Shown here one piece after another: positions 36,299-45,574 of a stretch of DNA of 64,000 nt. Made by a program: the position numbers and the translations under genes. The DNA is taken from NCBI RefSeq assembly GCF_032681285.1, contig NZ_CP136336.1, positions 1,103,001 through 1,167,000 of the forward strand, written 5' to 3'. Below the pieces are notes generated by a model. It was not told where the DNA came from. It did not search any database and saw only the letters and a program-made list of their open reading frames with translations. The stretch comes from Piscinibacter gummiphilus (GTDB lineage Bacteria; Pseudomonadota; Gammaproteobacteria; Burkholderiales; Burkholderiaceae_C). Every line of letters starts with the position of its first letter. The first letter of the stretch is position 1.

Positions 36299-36744
36299 AG
36301 CACATTCCCGCGACCCACACCGACTTCATCCTCGAACGCGAATTCGCCGCCACGCCCGAGGCGGTGTTCCGCGCCTGGGCCGACCCCGAGGTGAAACGTG
36401 CCTGGTCCGATTGCCACGCCGAGCACACCACCGCCTACAGCCTCGACTTCCGTCCGCTTGGCCGCGAGCACCACGAGGTGGCCTATCCCGACGGCCGTGT
36501 GCAGGTCATCGACAAGGTGTTCTTCGACATCACCGAGCCGCGCCGCATCGTCTTCGCCTACGACATCGGCGTCGATGGGCGCCGGCTTTCGGTTTCGCTC
36601 GTGACGGTGGAGTTCTCGCCGGTCCAGCGCGGCACCCGCATGGTCTACACCGAGCAGCTCGCCTACCTCGATGGCCACGAAGACCGCGCCCAGCGCCTGC
36701 GTGGCACCGAGGAAGGCCTGGATCGACTCGCCGGGGTGCTCTGA
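36295..36744 (+). CDS. SRPBCC (AHSA1-like) family protein
   Basis: The 149-residue START/Bet v1-like protein begins FILEREFAATPEAVFRAWADPEVKRAW and ends with RGTEEGLDRLAGVL, the common signatures of the AHSA1 branch that bind hydrophobic ligands. It is coupled to the ArsR gene by ATGA, a very common pair in proteobacteria; the ligand may be the inducer, but this is unproven. Confidence 0.9.
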   Translation: MKHIPATHTDFILEREFAATPEAVFRAWADPEVKRAWSDCHAEHTTAYSLDFRPLGREHHEVAYPDGRVQVIDKVFFDITEPRRIVFAYDIGVDGRRLSVSLVTVEFSPVQRGTRMVYTEQLAYLDGHEDRAQRLRGTEEGLDRLAGVL

Positions 36745-36782
36745 GCCATGATGGCAGCCCCGCCGGCCTACAGGAGATTCGC

Positions 36783-37460
36783 ATGAAGACGCTGTTCATC
36801 GCTGCCGCCGCCCTCGGCGCTGCCACGCTGGCCCACGCGCAGGCGTCGGGCCCTTCCGTGTCGGTGGGTTTGCGCGCCTGGCACACCCAGTGGGACACCT
36901 TCAGCTACGCTGGAGGCAACGTGATCCAGGCGCCTGCCGACGACGAGCTCGTCTGGCTGCCGGTGATCAGCGCGCGCTGGCACAACTTCACCGGCTCGAT
37001 GAGCCTCTACCCGAACACCGAATACACCTTCTTCGACGGCGGCCGCGGCAAGCGCAAGGAGTTCGACGTGAACTTCGGCTACTACCTCACCCCCGGCGTG
37101 GCGGTGACGGCGGGCTACAAGAAGATCGAGCAGGCCGGCGCGACCGACGTCTACCGCCTGAGCGGCCCGGTGCTCGGCCTGAGCGGCACCGCGCCGCTCG
37201 GCCGCGACTTCTCGCTCTACGGCTCCTTCGGCATGGGCTGGATGAAGAGCACCGGCGACAGCACGGTGAAGTTCGATGCCGACTACCGCCTGAGCGAGCT
37301 CGGCCTCGCCTACACGCTGCCCACGGCCACCTTCGTCAAGGCGGTGACCTTCACCCTCGGCTACCGCACCCAGGTGCTCACTTCCAAAGACGCGCTGCCC
37401 GGCCAGGACGGCCGCGACCTCACGCAGGGCTTCACCTTCGGCGCGCTCGCCTCGTTCTGA
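36783..37460 (+). CDS. Outer-membrane beta-barrel protein (OmpW/opacity-like)
   Basis: The 225-residue protein has a signal peptide (MKTLFIAAAALGAATLAHAQA) and then alternating amphipathic strands rich in Tyr/Phe/Gly, ending in phenylalanine (FGALASF), the BAM recognition residue of outer-membrane barrels. Segments such as FDVNFGYYLTPGVAVTAGYKKIEQ look like adjacent barrel strands; eight strands would fit the length. Function unknown. It lies 38 bp after the SRPBCC gene but probably has its own ribosome site AGGAG. Confidence 0.8.
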   Translation: MKTLFIAAAALGAATLAHAQASGPSVSVGLRAWHTQWDTFSYAGGNVIQAPADDELVWLPVISARWHNFTGSMSLYPNTEYTFFDGGRGKRKEFDVNFGYYLTPGVAVTAGYKKIEQAGATDVYRLSGPVLGLSGTAPLGRDFSLYGSFGMGWMKSTGDSTVKFDADYRLSELGLAYTLPTATFVKAVTFTLGYRTQVLTSKDALPGQDGRDLTQGFTFGALASF

Positions 37461-37474
37461 TTCGCGTTGTGCGA

Positions 37475-38353
37475 TCAGAAGGCGGGCGGCACCGGCACGT
37501 CGTGGTCGCCCGGGCAGCCGGCAAAGCAGAACTTGCCGCTGAACGATCCGTAGATGAAGGGCGTCTGGCGCTTCCGGTACTTGCGCAAGGTCTCCTGCTC
37601 CACGCCGAGCGTCACCCGCTTGATGAATTCTTCGACGTAGATGCCGCGGGTCTCGATGTGTTCGAGGATGTGCTTGGTGAGCGGCCCGTTGCGGCCGTCG
37701 CCGTCGAACGCGAGGTCTTTCGACGCCGTGGCGTAGAGCACCATGGTGCCGGGCGGTGCGTCTTTGATGGGGGCGAGGCCGTTGCTTGCGCGGGCCACCG
37801 TTTCGAGGGCGCGCACGAGGTTGGAGCGGGGTGCGGCCGCGCTGCGCGAGCCGGGCTTGTGCTCGGCCTGGGCGAAGAGGTCGGCCCGGCAGGCGTCGAG
37901 CACCACCAGCTGGAAGCGCGCGCGGCGCTGGCGCAGGCGGTCGAACAGGTCGTCGACCGCATAGAGCACGCGTGTCGGGTCTTCGGCGGCTGATTTCAAC
38001 TGCACCTGCGTCGGGATGAGGTAGTTGCCGTGGCCGGCCTGCACGCCGTGCCCCGAGTAGTAGAAGACCCCCACCGCGCCGGCATCGAGCGTGGCCACGT
38101 AAGCCTTCACCAGTTGGTCGAACTCGGCGCGGTCGCGCACGTCGGTCGCGCAGGTGGCCTTGAAGCCGAGCTTCTTCAGCGAGGTGAACATGTCGGCGGC
38201 GTCGTTCGTGGGGTTCACGAGCTTCACCACGTTGTCGTAGCCGGCGTTGCCGATCACGAGCGCCACCTTGTCGGCCTTGGGCGATGGGCTCGCGCAACCG
38301 CCGAGCAAGCCGGCTGCAAGCACGGCGAGGGCCATGAACTGGAAGAGTCTCAT
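37475..38353 (-). CDS. Caspase-like (peptidase C14) lipoprotein
   Basis: The 292-residue protein has a lipoprotein signal (lipobox LGGC, residues 17-20) and a caspase fold: VALVIGNAGYDNVVKLVNPTNDA, catalytic His102 in FYYSGHGVQAG and catalytic Cys155 in VVLDACRADLF. The last third (GIYVEEFIKRVTLGVEQETLRKYRKRQTPFIYGSFSG) is typical of bacterial C14 proteins. It would act on the periplasmic face, cleaving after basic residues if metacaspase-like. Substrate unknown. A second C14 protein lies at 60035-61795. Confidence 0.9.
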   Translation of the reverse strand: MRLFQFMALAVLAAGLLGGCASPSPKADKVALVIGNAGYDNVVKLVNPTNDAADMFTSLKKLGFKATCATDVRDRAEFDQLVKAYVATLDAGAVGVFYYSGHGVQAGHGNYLIPTQVQLKSAAEDPTRVLYAVDDLFDRLRQRRARFQLVVLDACRADLFAQAEHKPGSRSAAAPRSNLVRALETVARASNGLAPIKDAPPGTMVLYATASKDLAFDGDGRNGPLTKHILEHIETRGIYVEEFIKRVTLGVEQETLRKYRKRQTPFIYGSFSGKFCFAGCPGDHDVPVPPAF

Positions 38354-38413
38354 GCTGGCTTTCACGTCCCGAAGTGGCAACCATGATATCGATCGAGGGA
38401 CATACTGCGGCCC

Positions 38414-39403
38414 ATGAAAACGCCCCCCTTTTCCCCGCAGCGGCGACGCGCCGTAGCGCTGCTGGGTGCCGCTGCGGCACTGCCACGCTTCGTGCGCGCG
38501 CAGGCCAGGTTTCCAGACAAGCCGATCACGCTGATCGTGCCGTTCGCTCCCGGTGGCATCGCCGACATCACGGCCCGTGCGGTGGCCGAGTCGATGGCGC
38601 TGCAACTCGGGCAGCCGGTGGTCGTCGACAACCGGCCGAGCGCCGGCAGCATCGTGGCCAGCCAGGTGGTGGCGTCGGCCCGGCCCGACGGTCACACGCT
38701 GCTCCTCATGAGCAACGGCAACGCGGTGAGCGTGGGCCTCTTCCGGAAGCTGCCCTACGACACGAAGAAGAGTTTCGTCGGCATCAGCACGCTCGGCTAC
38801 TTCGACCTCGGCCTTTTCGTGGCCACGGGTTCGCGCTTCGCGTCGCTTCAAGACGTGCTCGCCTTCGCCCGAGCCCACAAAGGCCGGCTCAACGTCGGCA
38901 CCATCACGGCCGGCAGCACGCAGCACCTCGCGGCCAAGATGTTCGAGACGGTGGCGGGGCTCGAATTCACGCTCGTGCCGTACAAGGGCAGCCCCGCGGT
39001 GCTGGCCGCGCTGCGCGGCGGCGAGATCGACCTCGCCTTCGAGATCCTCGGGCCGATGCTGCCGCAGGTGCAGGCCGGCGTGGTGAAGGCGCTGGCCGTG
39101 TCGTCCGACCGGCGCAACCCGGCGCTGCTCGCGGTGCCCACCGCCATCGAAGCCGGCGTGGCCGGCTACAACGTGGCCTCGTGGAATGCGCTGGCCGCAC
39201 CGGCCGGCACGCCGGCCGCGGTGGTCGACGTGCTCAACCGCGCGGCGCGTGAAGCGCTGGCCTCGCCGGCGGTGCGCGACAAGCTGGCGAAGCTCGGCAT
39301 GCGTGTGGCCGCCAGCTCGCCGGCGGAGCTCGAGCGGCTGCTCGCGAGCGAGATCGACCGCTGGGGGGCGGTGATCCGCGCCGCGAAGATCGAGCCGGAG
39401 TGA
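38414..39403 (+). CDS. tctC: Bug-family solute receptor, probable tricarballylate/citrate type
   Basis: The 329-residue receptor has a signal with an arginine triplet (PQRRRAVALLGAAAALP) and the Bug signatures FPDKPITLIVPFAPGGIADITAR and QHLAAKMFETVAGLEFTLVPYKG. It is followed 94 bp later by tcuA and tcuB, so its ligand is probably a tricarboxylate. The membrane partners TctA/TctB are not next to it. Symbol is used in the family sense. Confidence 0.82.
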   Translation: MKTPPFSPQRRRAVALLGAAAALPRFVRAQARFPDKPITLIVPFAPGGIADITARAVAESMALQLGQPVVVDNRPSAGSIVASQVVASARPDGHTLLLMSNGNAVSVGLFRKLPYDTKKSFVGISTLGYFDLGLFVATGSRFASLQDVLAFARAHKGRLNVGTITAGSTQHLAAKMFETVAGLEFTLVPYKGSPAVLAALRGGEIDLAFEILGPMLPQVQAGVVKALAVSSDRRNPALLAVPTAIEAGVAGYNVASWNALAAPAGTPAAVVDVLNRAAREALASPAVRDKLAKLGMRVAASSPAELERLLASEIDRWGAVIRAAKIEPE

Positions 39404-39497
39404 GCCTGCCCACTTCCGGTCTTCACGAACGCTGAAGGGGCCTTGCCGCCGGTCCGTCTAGCGCTGCTCTGCCGTGCCGCCTAGAGTGCGGGCCGAT

Positions 39498-40895
39498 ATG
39501 GTCGATGTGCTCGTGATCGGCGGCGGTAACGCCGCCCTGTGTGCCGCGCTGATGGCGCGTGAGGCCGGCGCCTCGGTGCTGATGCTCGAATCCGCGCCGC
39601 GCGAATGGCGTGGTGGCAACTCGCCGCACGTGCGCAACCTGCGCTGCATGCACGACGCGCCGCAAGACGTGCTGGTCGACGCCTACCCCGAAGAGGAGTT
39701 CTGGCAAGACCTGCTCAAGGTCACCGGCGGCAAGACCGACGAGCGCCTGGCGCGCCTGGTGATCCGCGCCTCGTCGACCTGCCGCGACTGGATGCGCTCG
39801 CACGGCGTGCGCTTCCAGCCCTCGCTCTCGGGCGCGCTGCACACCGCACGCACCAACGCGTTTTTCATGGGCGGCGGCAAGGCGCTCGTCAACGCCTACT
39901 ACCGCAGCGCCGAAGCGCTTGGCGTGAAGGTCCGCTACGAGACGCCGGTCGACCGCATCGAACTGCAGGAGGGCCGCTTCGTCGCCGCGCACTCGGGCGA
40001 GCGCCGCTTCGCCGCCAAGGCCTGCGTGCTGGCGGCGGGCGGCTTCGAGTCCAACCGCGAATGGCTGCGCGAAGCCTGGGGCCGCAACGAGCGCGGCGAG
40101 TGGCCGGCCGACAACTTCCTCATCCGCGGCTCGCGCTTCAACCGCGGCGTGCTGCTCAAGCACCTGATCGACAGCGGCGCCGATGCCATCGGCGACCCGA
40201 CGCAGGCGCACATGGTCGCCATCGACGCGCGCGCACCGCTCTACGACGGCGGCATCTGCACCCGCATCGACTGCGTTTCGCTCGGGGTGGTGGTCAACCG
40301 CGAGGCGAAGCGCTTTTACGACGAAGGCGAAGACTTCTGGCCCAAGCGTTACGCGATCTGGGGCCGGCTCGTGGCCCAGCAGCCGGGGCAGATCGCGTGG
40401 TCGATCATCGATGCGAAGGCGGTGGGGCGTTTCATGCCGCCGGTGTTTCCCGGCACACAGGCCGACTCGCTCGCCGAACTGGCGCACAAGCTCGGGCTCG
40501 ACGAGGCCACCTTCATGCACACGCTCGACCGCTACAACGCCGCCTGCCGCCCCGGCCACTTCGACCACACCGTGCTCGACGATTGCGCAACCTCGGGCGT
40601 CGCCCCCGCCAAGACGCACTGGGCGCTGCCGCTCACCACGCCGCCTTTCTTCGGCTACGCGCTCAAGCCCGGCGTGACCTTCACCTACCTCGGCTTGAAG
40701 ACCGACGAGCACGCCGCGGTGCACTTCAACGGCGTGCCGAGCGACAACCTCTTCGTGGCCGGCGAGATGATGGCCGGCAACGTGCTCGGCCAGGGCTACA
40801 CCGCGGGTGTGGGCATGAGCATCGGCACGGCCTTCGGGCGCATCGCCGGCACGAGCGCGGCACGTGCCGCCTTGAGAGAAGGCCAGCATGTCTGA
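39498..40895 (+). CDS. tcuA: FAD-dependent tricarballylate dehydrogenase TcuA
   Basis: TcuA oxidises tricarballylate to cis-aconitate. The 465-residue flavoprotein has the dinucleotide fold [30 protein letters not shown] at its N-terminus, the FAD-dehydrogenase blocks [16 protein letters not shown] and, near the C-terminus, [26 protein letters not shown], as in the fumarate reductase/succinate dehydrogenase flavoprotein family. ATG 39498 gives the standard start. tcuB overlaps its end by 8 bp, the usual tcuAB order. Confidence 0.93.
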   Translation: MVDVLVIGGGNAALCAALMAREAGASVLMLESAPREWRGGNSPHVRNLRCMHDAPQDVLVDAYPEEEFWQDLLKVTGGKTDERLARLVIRASSTCRDWMRSHGVRFQPSLSGALHTARTNAFFMGGGKALVNAYYRSAEALGVKVRYETPVDRIELQEGRFVAAHSGERRFAAKACVLAAGGFESNREWLREAWGRNERGEWPADNFLIRGSRFNRGVLLKHLIDSGADAIGDPTQAHMVAIDARAPLYDGGICTRIDCVSLGVVVNREAKRFYDEGEDFWPKRYAIWGRLVAQQPGQIAWSIIDAKAVGRFMPPVFPGTQADSLAELAHKLGLDEATFMHTLDRYNAACRPGHFDHTVLDDCATSGVAPAKTHWALPLTTPPFFGYALKPGVTFTYLGLKTDEHAAVHFNGVPSDNLFVAGEMMAGNVLGQGYTAGVGMSIGTAFGRIAGTSAARAALREGQHV

Positions 40896-42018
40896 GGCGC
40901 GCGTCATTCCCATCGTGCCGCTCGGCGCGGCGCAAGCCGAGGTCGAGCGCGTGCTGACCATCTGCAACGCCTGCCGTTACTGCGAAGGCTTCTGCGCCGT
41001 CTTCCCCGCGATGACGCGCCGCCTCTCGTTCCCTGCGGCCGACGTCGACTACCTCGCCAACCTCTGCCACAACTGCGGCGCCTGCCTGCACGCCTGCCAG
41101 TACGCTGCGCCGCACGAGTTCGCCGTCAATGTGCCGCAGGCCATGGCGCGCGTGCGCGGCGAGACGTATGCCGACCATGCGTGGCCCGCCGCGCTCGGGG
41201 CGCTCTACAAGCGCAACGGGCTGGTGCTGTCGCTTGCGCTGGCGGCCGGGCTCGCGCTCTTCCTCCTGCTGGCCGTGGCGCGGCAGGGCAGCCTCTGGCA
41301 AGCCGTGGAGGGCGGCAACTTCTACGCGGTGTTTCCGCATGGCCTGATGGTGAGCCTCTTCGCGCCCGTGTTCCTCTTCGTCGTCTTCGCACTGGCGATG
41401 GCCGTGCGGCGCTTCTGGCGCGGCATCTCGCCCGGCGCCGCATCGGCCGAGGCCGTGGGGGAGGCGGCCCACGATGCGCTGCGCCTGCGCTACCTCGACG
41501 GGGGCCACGGCGAGGGCTGCAACGAAGCCGACGACCGCTACACGCTCGCGCGCCGCCGCTTCCACCACTTCACCTTCTACGGCTTCATGCTGTGCTTTGC
41601 GGCCACCTGCATGGCCACGCTCTACCACTACCTGCTCGGCTGGCAGGCGCCGTACGGCGTCACGAGTATCCCGAAGCTGCTGGGCATCTCAGGCGGTGTG
41701 TCGCTCGTGATCGGCACGCTGGGCCTGTGGCGCCTTAACGTGAAGCGCCACCCCGCACAGGGCGATGCGGCCCAGCGCCCGATGGACCGCGGCTTCATCG
41801 CGCTGCTCTTCCTCACCGCCGCCAGCGGCCTGGTGCTGATGCTGCTGCGCGGCACGCCGGCCTTGCCGTTGGCGCTGTGCGTGCATCTCGGGGCGGTGAT
41901 GGCGCTCTTTCTCACGCTGCCGTATGGCAAGTTCGCGCACGGTGTCTTCCGCGTCGCGGCGCTGTTGAAGTGGGCCATCGAGAAACGCCAGCCCAACACG
42001 CTGGGCGTGGGCGAGTAG
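40888..42018 (+). CDS. tcuB: Tricarballylate utilisation protein TcuB (Fe-S/cytochrome-type electron carrier)
   Basis: TcuB passes electrons from TcuA to the quinone pool. The 376-residue protein has two [4Fe-4S]-type cysteine clusters in its first 75 residues ([11 protein letters not shown] and [11 protein letters not shown]) and about six membrane helices with conserved histidines ([13 protein letters not shown]). It overlaps tcuA by 8 bp and ends 7 bp from the convergent GGDEF gene. The cognate tcuR regulator and tcuC transporter of enterobacteria are not here. Confidence 0.93.
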   Translation: MSEARVIPIVPLGAAQAEVERVLTICNACRYCEGFCAVFPAMTRRLSFPAADVDYLANLCHNCGACLHACQYAAPHEFAVNVPQAMARVRGETYADHAWPAALGALYKRNGLVLSLALAAGLALFLLLAVARQGSLWQAVEGGNFYAVFPHGLMVSLFAPVFLFVVFALAMAVRRFWRGISPGAASAEAVGEAAHDALRLRYLDGGHGEGCNEADDRYTLARRRFHHFTFYGFMLCFAATCMATLYHYLLGWQAPYGVTSIPKLLGISGGVSLVIGTLGLWRLNVKRHPAQGDAAQRPMDRGFIALLFLTAASGLVLMLLRGTPALPLALCVHLGAVMALFLTLPYGKFAHGVFRVAALLKWAIEKRQPNTLGVGE

Positions 42019-42024
42019 GGTGGT

Positions 42025-43158
42025 TCAGCCGGCCTGCACGCGGTTGCGCCCGGCGTGCTTGGCGGCGTAGAGCGCACCGTCGGCCCGCGCCAGCAGTTGC
42101 GCGGTGGTCTCACCCGGCCGCTGGGTCGCCACACCCGCCGAGACGGTGATCGCCAGCGCCTCGGCCACCTCGTGCCACGGATGCTGCGCGGTCAGCAGGC
42201 GCAGCCGGTCGGCCACCTGCAGGGCACCGTGCACCTGAGGCTGGTCGGGCATCAGCAGCAGGAACTCCTCGCCGCCGTAGCGCGCAAAGCGGTCGGCTGC
42301 GCGTGTGGCGCCGAGCATGGCGGCAGCGTAGCGGCGCAGCACCTCGTCGCCCGTGGCGTGGCCCAGCGTGTCGTTGACCTGCTTGAAATGGTCGATGTCG
42401 AAAAGCGCCACGCTGAAGGCCTGCCCGCTGCGGTCTGCGCGCTGTGCCTCGTTCGCCAGCATCGCCATCGCGGCGCGGCGGTTGAGCAGGCCGGTCAGCT
42501 CGTCGTGGGTGGCGATGGCCTCCAGCTTCTGCAGGGCTTCGGCCAGATCTGCGCTCTTTTGCGTGAGCGCATTTCGCAGCTGCGTGCCGCGCACGCTGAG
42601 CGTTGCCACGCGGCCGAGCAGCATGGTGAACCAGATGGCGGTGAGCGCCGCCTCGGCGCCTGCCTGCATCGGCAGGCTGAGGGCAGCGCCGTGCGTGGCC
42701 ACCAGCATGGCGCTGCACGCGCCCAGCAGGAGGCACAGCGCTCCGAGGTAGCGCGTGGGGAGGATGAGCGCCGTCATCGCGACGGTCGGGATGAGGGTCA
42801 TCAACATCAGCAGGCCGACCTGCGGCACCCAGAACGCCGTGCCCAGCAGCTGCAGCGACACCAGCGGCGTCATGACGAGGGTCAGCAGCATGCCGCGCAA
42901 CCGCTGGTGCCAGCCGAGGGCGATGCCCAGGCGGTAGGTGCCGAAGAGACCGAGGCCCGCGAGCGCATACATCAGCACCGCGTGGGCCGACACGTGCCCG
43001 AGCAGCGCGTAGCCGGCGAGCAGCGCCGTGTCGCTCGCGATGAACCCGAGCACGCCCCAGGAGGCCCGCACATGCCCACGCGTCGAGGTGCCACGGGCGT
43101 CGAGCCGCGGGCGTTCGCCGGCCGGGGTGGCGGGCACGACGGGAAGGGTGGTGTTCAT
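42025..43158 (-). CDS. Membrane diguanylate cyclase (GGDEF)
   Basis: The 377-residue protein has five or six N-terminal membrane helices (about 30-190) and a C-terminal GGDEF domain starting at THDELTGLLNRRAAM, with the active-site GGEEF in FARYGGEEFLLLMP and the DIDHFKQVNDTLGHATGDEVL block. It should make cyclic di-GMP. No RxxD inhibitory site is obvious directly before GGEEF. The membrane part resembles the MASE-like sensor modules but the ligand is unknown. Confidence 0.92.
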   Translation of the reverse strand: MNTTLPVVPATPAGERPRLDARGTSTRGHVRASWGVLGFIASDTALLAGYALLGHVSAHAVLMYALAGLGLFGTYRLGIALGWHQRLRGMLLTLVMTPLVSLQLLGTAFWVPQVGLLMLMTLIPTVAMTALILPTRYLGALCLLLGACSAMLVATHGAALSLPMQAGAEAALTAIWFTMLLGRVATLSVRGTQLRNALTQKSADLAEALQKLEAIATHDELTGLLNRRAAMAMLANEAQRADRSGQAFSVALFDIDHFKQVNDTLGHATGDEVLRRYAAAMLGATRAADRFARYGGEEFLLLMPDQPQVHGALQVADRLRLLTAQHPWHEVAEALAITVSAGVATQRPGETTAQLLARADGALYAAKHAGRNRVQAG

Positions 43159-43298
43159 GCCGAAGTCGAGAACGCAGAGGCCTCCGCTCAGACTGCTTTC
43201 AGAGCGGGGCATGCGTGCTGCTGTGATCGGCAACTGCTCGCCATTCCTGAGCGGCGGCAGGTGGGCGGCGTGATGCAGGTCACGCCGATACCCGCGCG

Positions 43299-43961
43299 TC
43301 AGTCGGGGTTGTGGCGCCGCACGAGCGAAAAGCGCTCGTCTTCGGTCGTGAGAAACGGCAGCGTGCGGCTCGCCGTGAGCCACGAAACGCCGAAGGCCAC
43401 GAGCCCGAGGGCCTCGCCGTAGAACACGAAGCGGCTGTGCACGTGCTGCGTCATGCCGCCCTGCGTGAAGGTCTCGATGGCGAGCGCCCCGATCGACACG
43501 AGCATCGCGATGCCGCACACCGCGTAGATCCAGGAGCGCACGTTGGCGCGCTTGTGGTGCTTGGCCCGCGCGCGGCGGAAGAAGCCCCAGCAGAGATACG
43601 CGAGGATCAGGAACAGCACGATCGCCGCGCCGCCGTGCACGCCCTTGATGATCTCTTCGCGGTCGACGCAGCGGCAGGGAAACATCGCGATGACGATGCC
43701 GCACAGCGCCGCCACCTTGCACAGCACCATTTCCAGCTTGCTGTAGCCGTTGTACGCCAGCATCAGCGCCGAGATGGCAAACAGGAAGCCGATGAAGATC
43801 ACCTGCGACCAGCCGCTCTCGAAGTAGGCGGCGCTGATGGAGGTGAGCGTGTTGTTGGCAAACGCACTCGTCAGCCACGACAGCGTGATCGCGATCACGC
43901 CGACGAGCAGCTTGATGGTGCGGTGGTCGATCTGGTGGTGTTCGGGCGGAAGGGCGGGCAT
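43299..43961 (-). CDS. Hypothetical multi-helix membrane protein
   Basis: The 220-residue protein has six probable membrane helices (for example LLVGVIAITLSWLTSAF, VIFIGFLFAISALMLAY, AAIVLFLILAYLCWGFF) and conserved-looking polar patches CRCVDREEIIKGVHGGAA and HHKRANVRSW. No family is recognised with confidence; the overall plan is like DUF998-type small membrane proteins. It stands alone between the GGDEF gene and a periplasmic protein, both on the same strand. Confidence 0.72.
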   Translation of the reverse strand: MPALPPEHHQIDHRTIKLLVGVIAITLSWLTSAFANNTLTSISAAYFESGWSQVIFIGFLFAISALMLAYNGYSKLEMVLCKVAALCGIVIAMFPCRCVDREEIIKGVHGGAAIVLFLILAYLCWGFFRRARAKHHKRANVRSWIYAVCGIAMLVSIGALAIETFTQGGMTQHVHSRFVFYGEALGLVAFGVSWLTASRTLPFLTTEDERFSLVRRHNPD

Positions 43962-44006
43962 GGGTGTGCTCCGGGGCGGGGGTGAAACGACGTAGACGCC
44001 GCGCGC

Positions 44007-44882
44007 CTATTTCCGGTTGGCCATGAAGGCCCTCAAGGTGACGCTCGCCTCCTTCTTGCCCAACTCGCATTCGATGTCGGTGGGGTTGGGTGCGAACTGA
44101 TCGCGGTGGTAGCTGCGGATGCGGATGATCGAATCGAAGTCGTCCTTCCTCGCGGCCTTGACCATCACGCCGAGCGTCTTGAGCGCGGCCTGCCGGCAAG
44201 CCTCTTCAGGGGCAAGCGTGCCGATCGTGACCTCTTCCGAGTAGTCGTCCGGATTGAGGCTGCGCTCGTCGTACTCGGGCGCCTCCGTGCCCCAATAGGC
44301 GCGCACGTGGCGGCCCAGGATCTTCTTGAGCTCCGGGCTTGCGACGACGGAGGCCACCGGCATGAAGATCGCGCCCTTCGCGGGCTCTCGCGCGGGCAGG
44401 CTGGCTTGCTTCAGCTGCGCCTGCGCGAAGCGTTGGGCCGCATCCGGCGTCATCGCGAACGAGGCCCACAGGCGAACGTCGGTGGCGGTGTAGGCGGGCG
44501 TGCACTGGAAGCTTTCGAAGTCGTTCGTGGGCGTCCGGCCTTGCCCGACGCGGATGTCGAAAGCGGCATCGAAGCCGCCGCTGCGGGCGGTCTTGACCAG
44601 CGTGTCGAGTGCATTCTCGAAGGCCGCGATGCAATGCTCCTTCGAGCCGCGGGAGAACAGCCCCGAGTTCATGCTGAGCCCGGTGTTGATGTCCTGCCGC
44701 GTGATCTCGGGGAAGGGGGGTGTGGGTGCGTCACCCCAATACAGCTTGATGCTGGGGTCGAGAAACTTCTGGGCACGCTCCGATTGCAGCAGCTCGCTGA
44801 CCTTCAACTGGAACGGCTCCGCCGCATGGGCGCACAGGGCCAGGGAGGCCAGGACGAGGGTGAGCAGGTGTCGTGGGGTCAT
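44007..44882 (-). CDS. Periplasmic protein with a duplicated domain
   Basis: The 291-residue protein has a signal peptide (MTPRHLLTLVLASLALCAHA) and two related units of about 95 residues. Both start with YWG (LYWGDAPTPPFPEI, AYWGTEAPEYDERS), continue with a cysteine-containing helix (KEHCIAAFENALDTLVKTARSGGFDAAFDIR; EEACRQAALKTLGVMVKAARKDDFDSIIRIR) and end with a second cysteine and strands. One disulfide per unit is likely. The AAFENAL...R..GFDAAFDI pattern recurs in small periplasmic proteins of unknown role. ATG 44882 leaves a normal signal. Confidence 0.78.
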   Translation of the reverse strand: MTPRHLLTLVLASLALCAHAAEPFQLKVSELLQSERAQKFLDPSIKLYWGDAPTPPFPEITRQDINTGLSMNSGLFSRGSKEHCIAAFENALDTLVKTARSGGFDAAFDIRVGQGRTPTNDFESFQCTPAYTATDVRLWASFAMTPDAAQRFAQAQLKQASLPAREPAKGAIFMPVASVVASPELKKILGRHVRAYWGTEAPEYDERSLNPDDYSEEVTIGTLAPEEACRQAALKTLGVMVKAARKDDFDSIIRIRSYHRDQFAPNPTDIECELGKKEASVTLRAFMANRK

Positions 44883-44918
44883 GTGGGGTTGGCAATTCAC
44901 TTGCGTGCAAACAGAGGC

Positions 44919-45395
44919 CTAGATTTTCCTGCGAACCACCAGCTCCATGAAGCCGGTGGCCGGGTCGGGCTCGCGCGCGAGCGACCAGCCCGGCAGCGGC
45001 GCCAGCAGGATCTCGGCCGTCGTCCTGACGATGCTGCCGTGGCCCAGGTGGCCCCCGAGCACCCGGCCCGAAGCGTCGGAGACCGACACATGAAGGTGCG
45101 CGCCCGATGCGCTGAGGCTGCCGCTCAGGCTCAGGATCTCAAGCGGGCCTGCGAGGTCGGTTTCGGCGGGTTCGCCTGCATATCGAAGCCGGGCGTTGAC
45201 GAGGCTGCCGATGCCCGCCACCACAAACGCGGCATCGGCCCCAGATGCGGTGGCGAGCGCTTCCAACGCGCGGCGGAGGTCGGCGCCGGGTGTCAGGCGA
45301 ACGGGGTGAAGGTCCAATGCAAGAGCTCCGGGGGAACGACGCTTGCCCGCATCTGCCTCTGGGCAACAGGAGCCGAGCATGGCGAAGTTCATCAC
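44919..45395 (-). CDS. PCC/DUF296 domain protein
   Basis: The product contains a single PCC (DUF296) domain: LHPVRLTPGADLRRALEALATASGADAAFVVAGIGSL and the conserved GGHLGHGSIVRTTAEILL. Bacterial stand-alone members are trimeric with unknown function; plant relatives bind AT-rich DNA. The start is uncertain: ATG 45395 gives 158 residues with an unlikely Cys-rich N-terminus and overlaps the YCII remnant; a TTG at 45317 preceded by GGAG would start at the domain edge. Confidence 0.8.
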   Translation of the reverse strand: MMNFAMLGSCCPEADAGKRRSPGALALDLHPVRLTPGADLRRALEALATASGADAAFVVAGIGSLVNARLRYAGEPAETDLAGPLEILSLSGSLSASGAHLHVSVSDASGRVLGGHLGHGSIVRTTAEILLAPLPGWSLAREPDPATGFMELVVRRKI

Positions 45396-45532
45396 AGTGG
45401 GCTACGGAGACTCGCAAGGTTACGAGAGAACCGACCCGCCCGTTCGAGAGGCCGCGCATGCGCACGACGCCCGGCTCAAGGCCGGCGGTGCGCTGCGTGG
45501 TGGAGGTGTGGCCGCTGCAAGAGGCGCCGTGA
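45379..45532 (+). pseudogene. Remnant of a YCII-domain protein with internal deletion
   Basis: ATG 45379, with GGAG 10 bp upstream, opens MAKFITVGYGDSQGYERTD and continues to ARLKAGGAL, the N-terminal third of a YciI-like (YCII) protein. A C-terminal piece VVEVWPLQEAP with its stop at 45530-45532 follows at once but in another frame. The middle of the gene, expected to be about 60 codons, is missing, so a deletion has joined the two ends out of frame. The reading of the ends as YCII pieces is from memory of the family pattern. Confidence 0.6.
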
Positions 45533-45574
45533 GGGCGACGAAGATCGGGCGCCTCGTGCCCCCGCGACGGCGGC

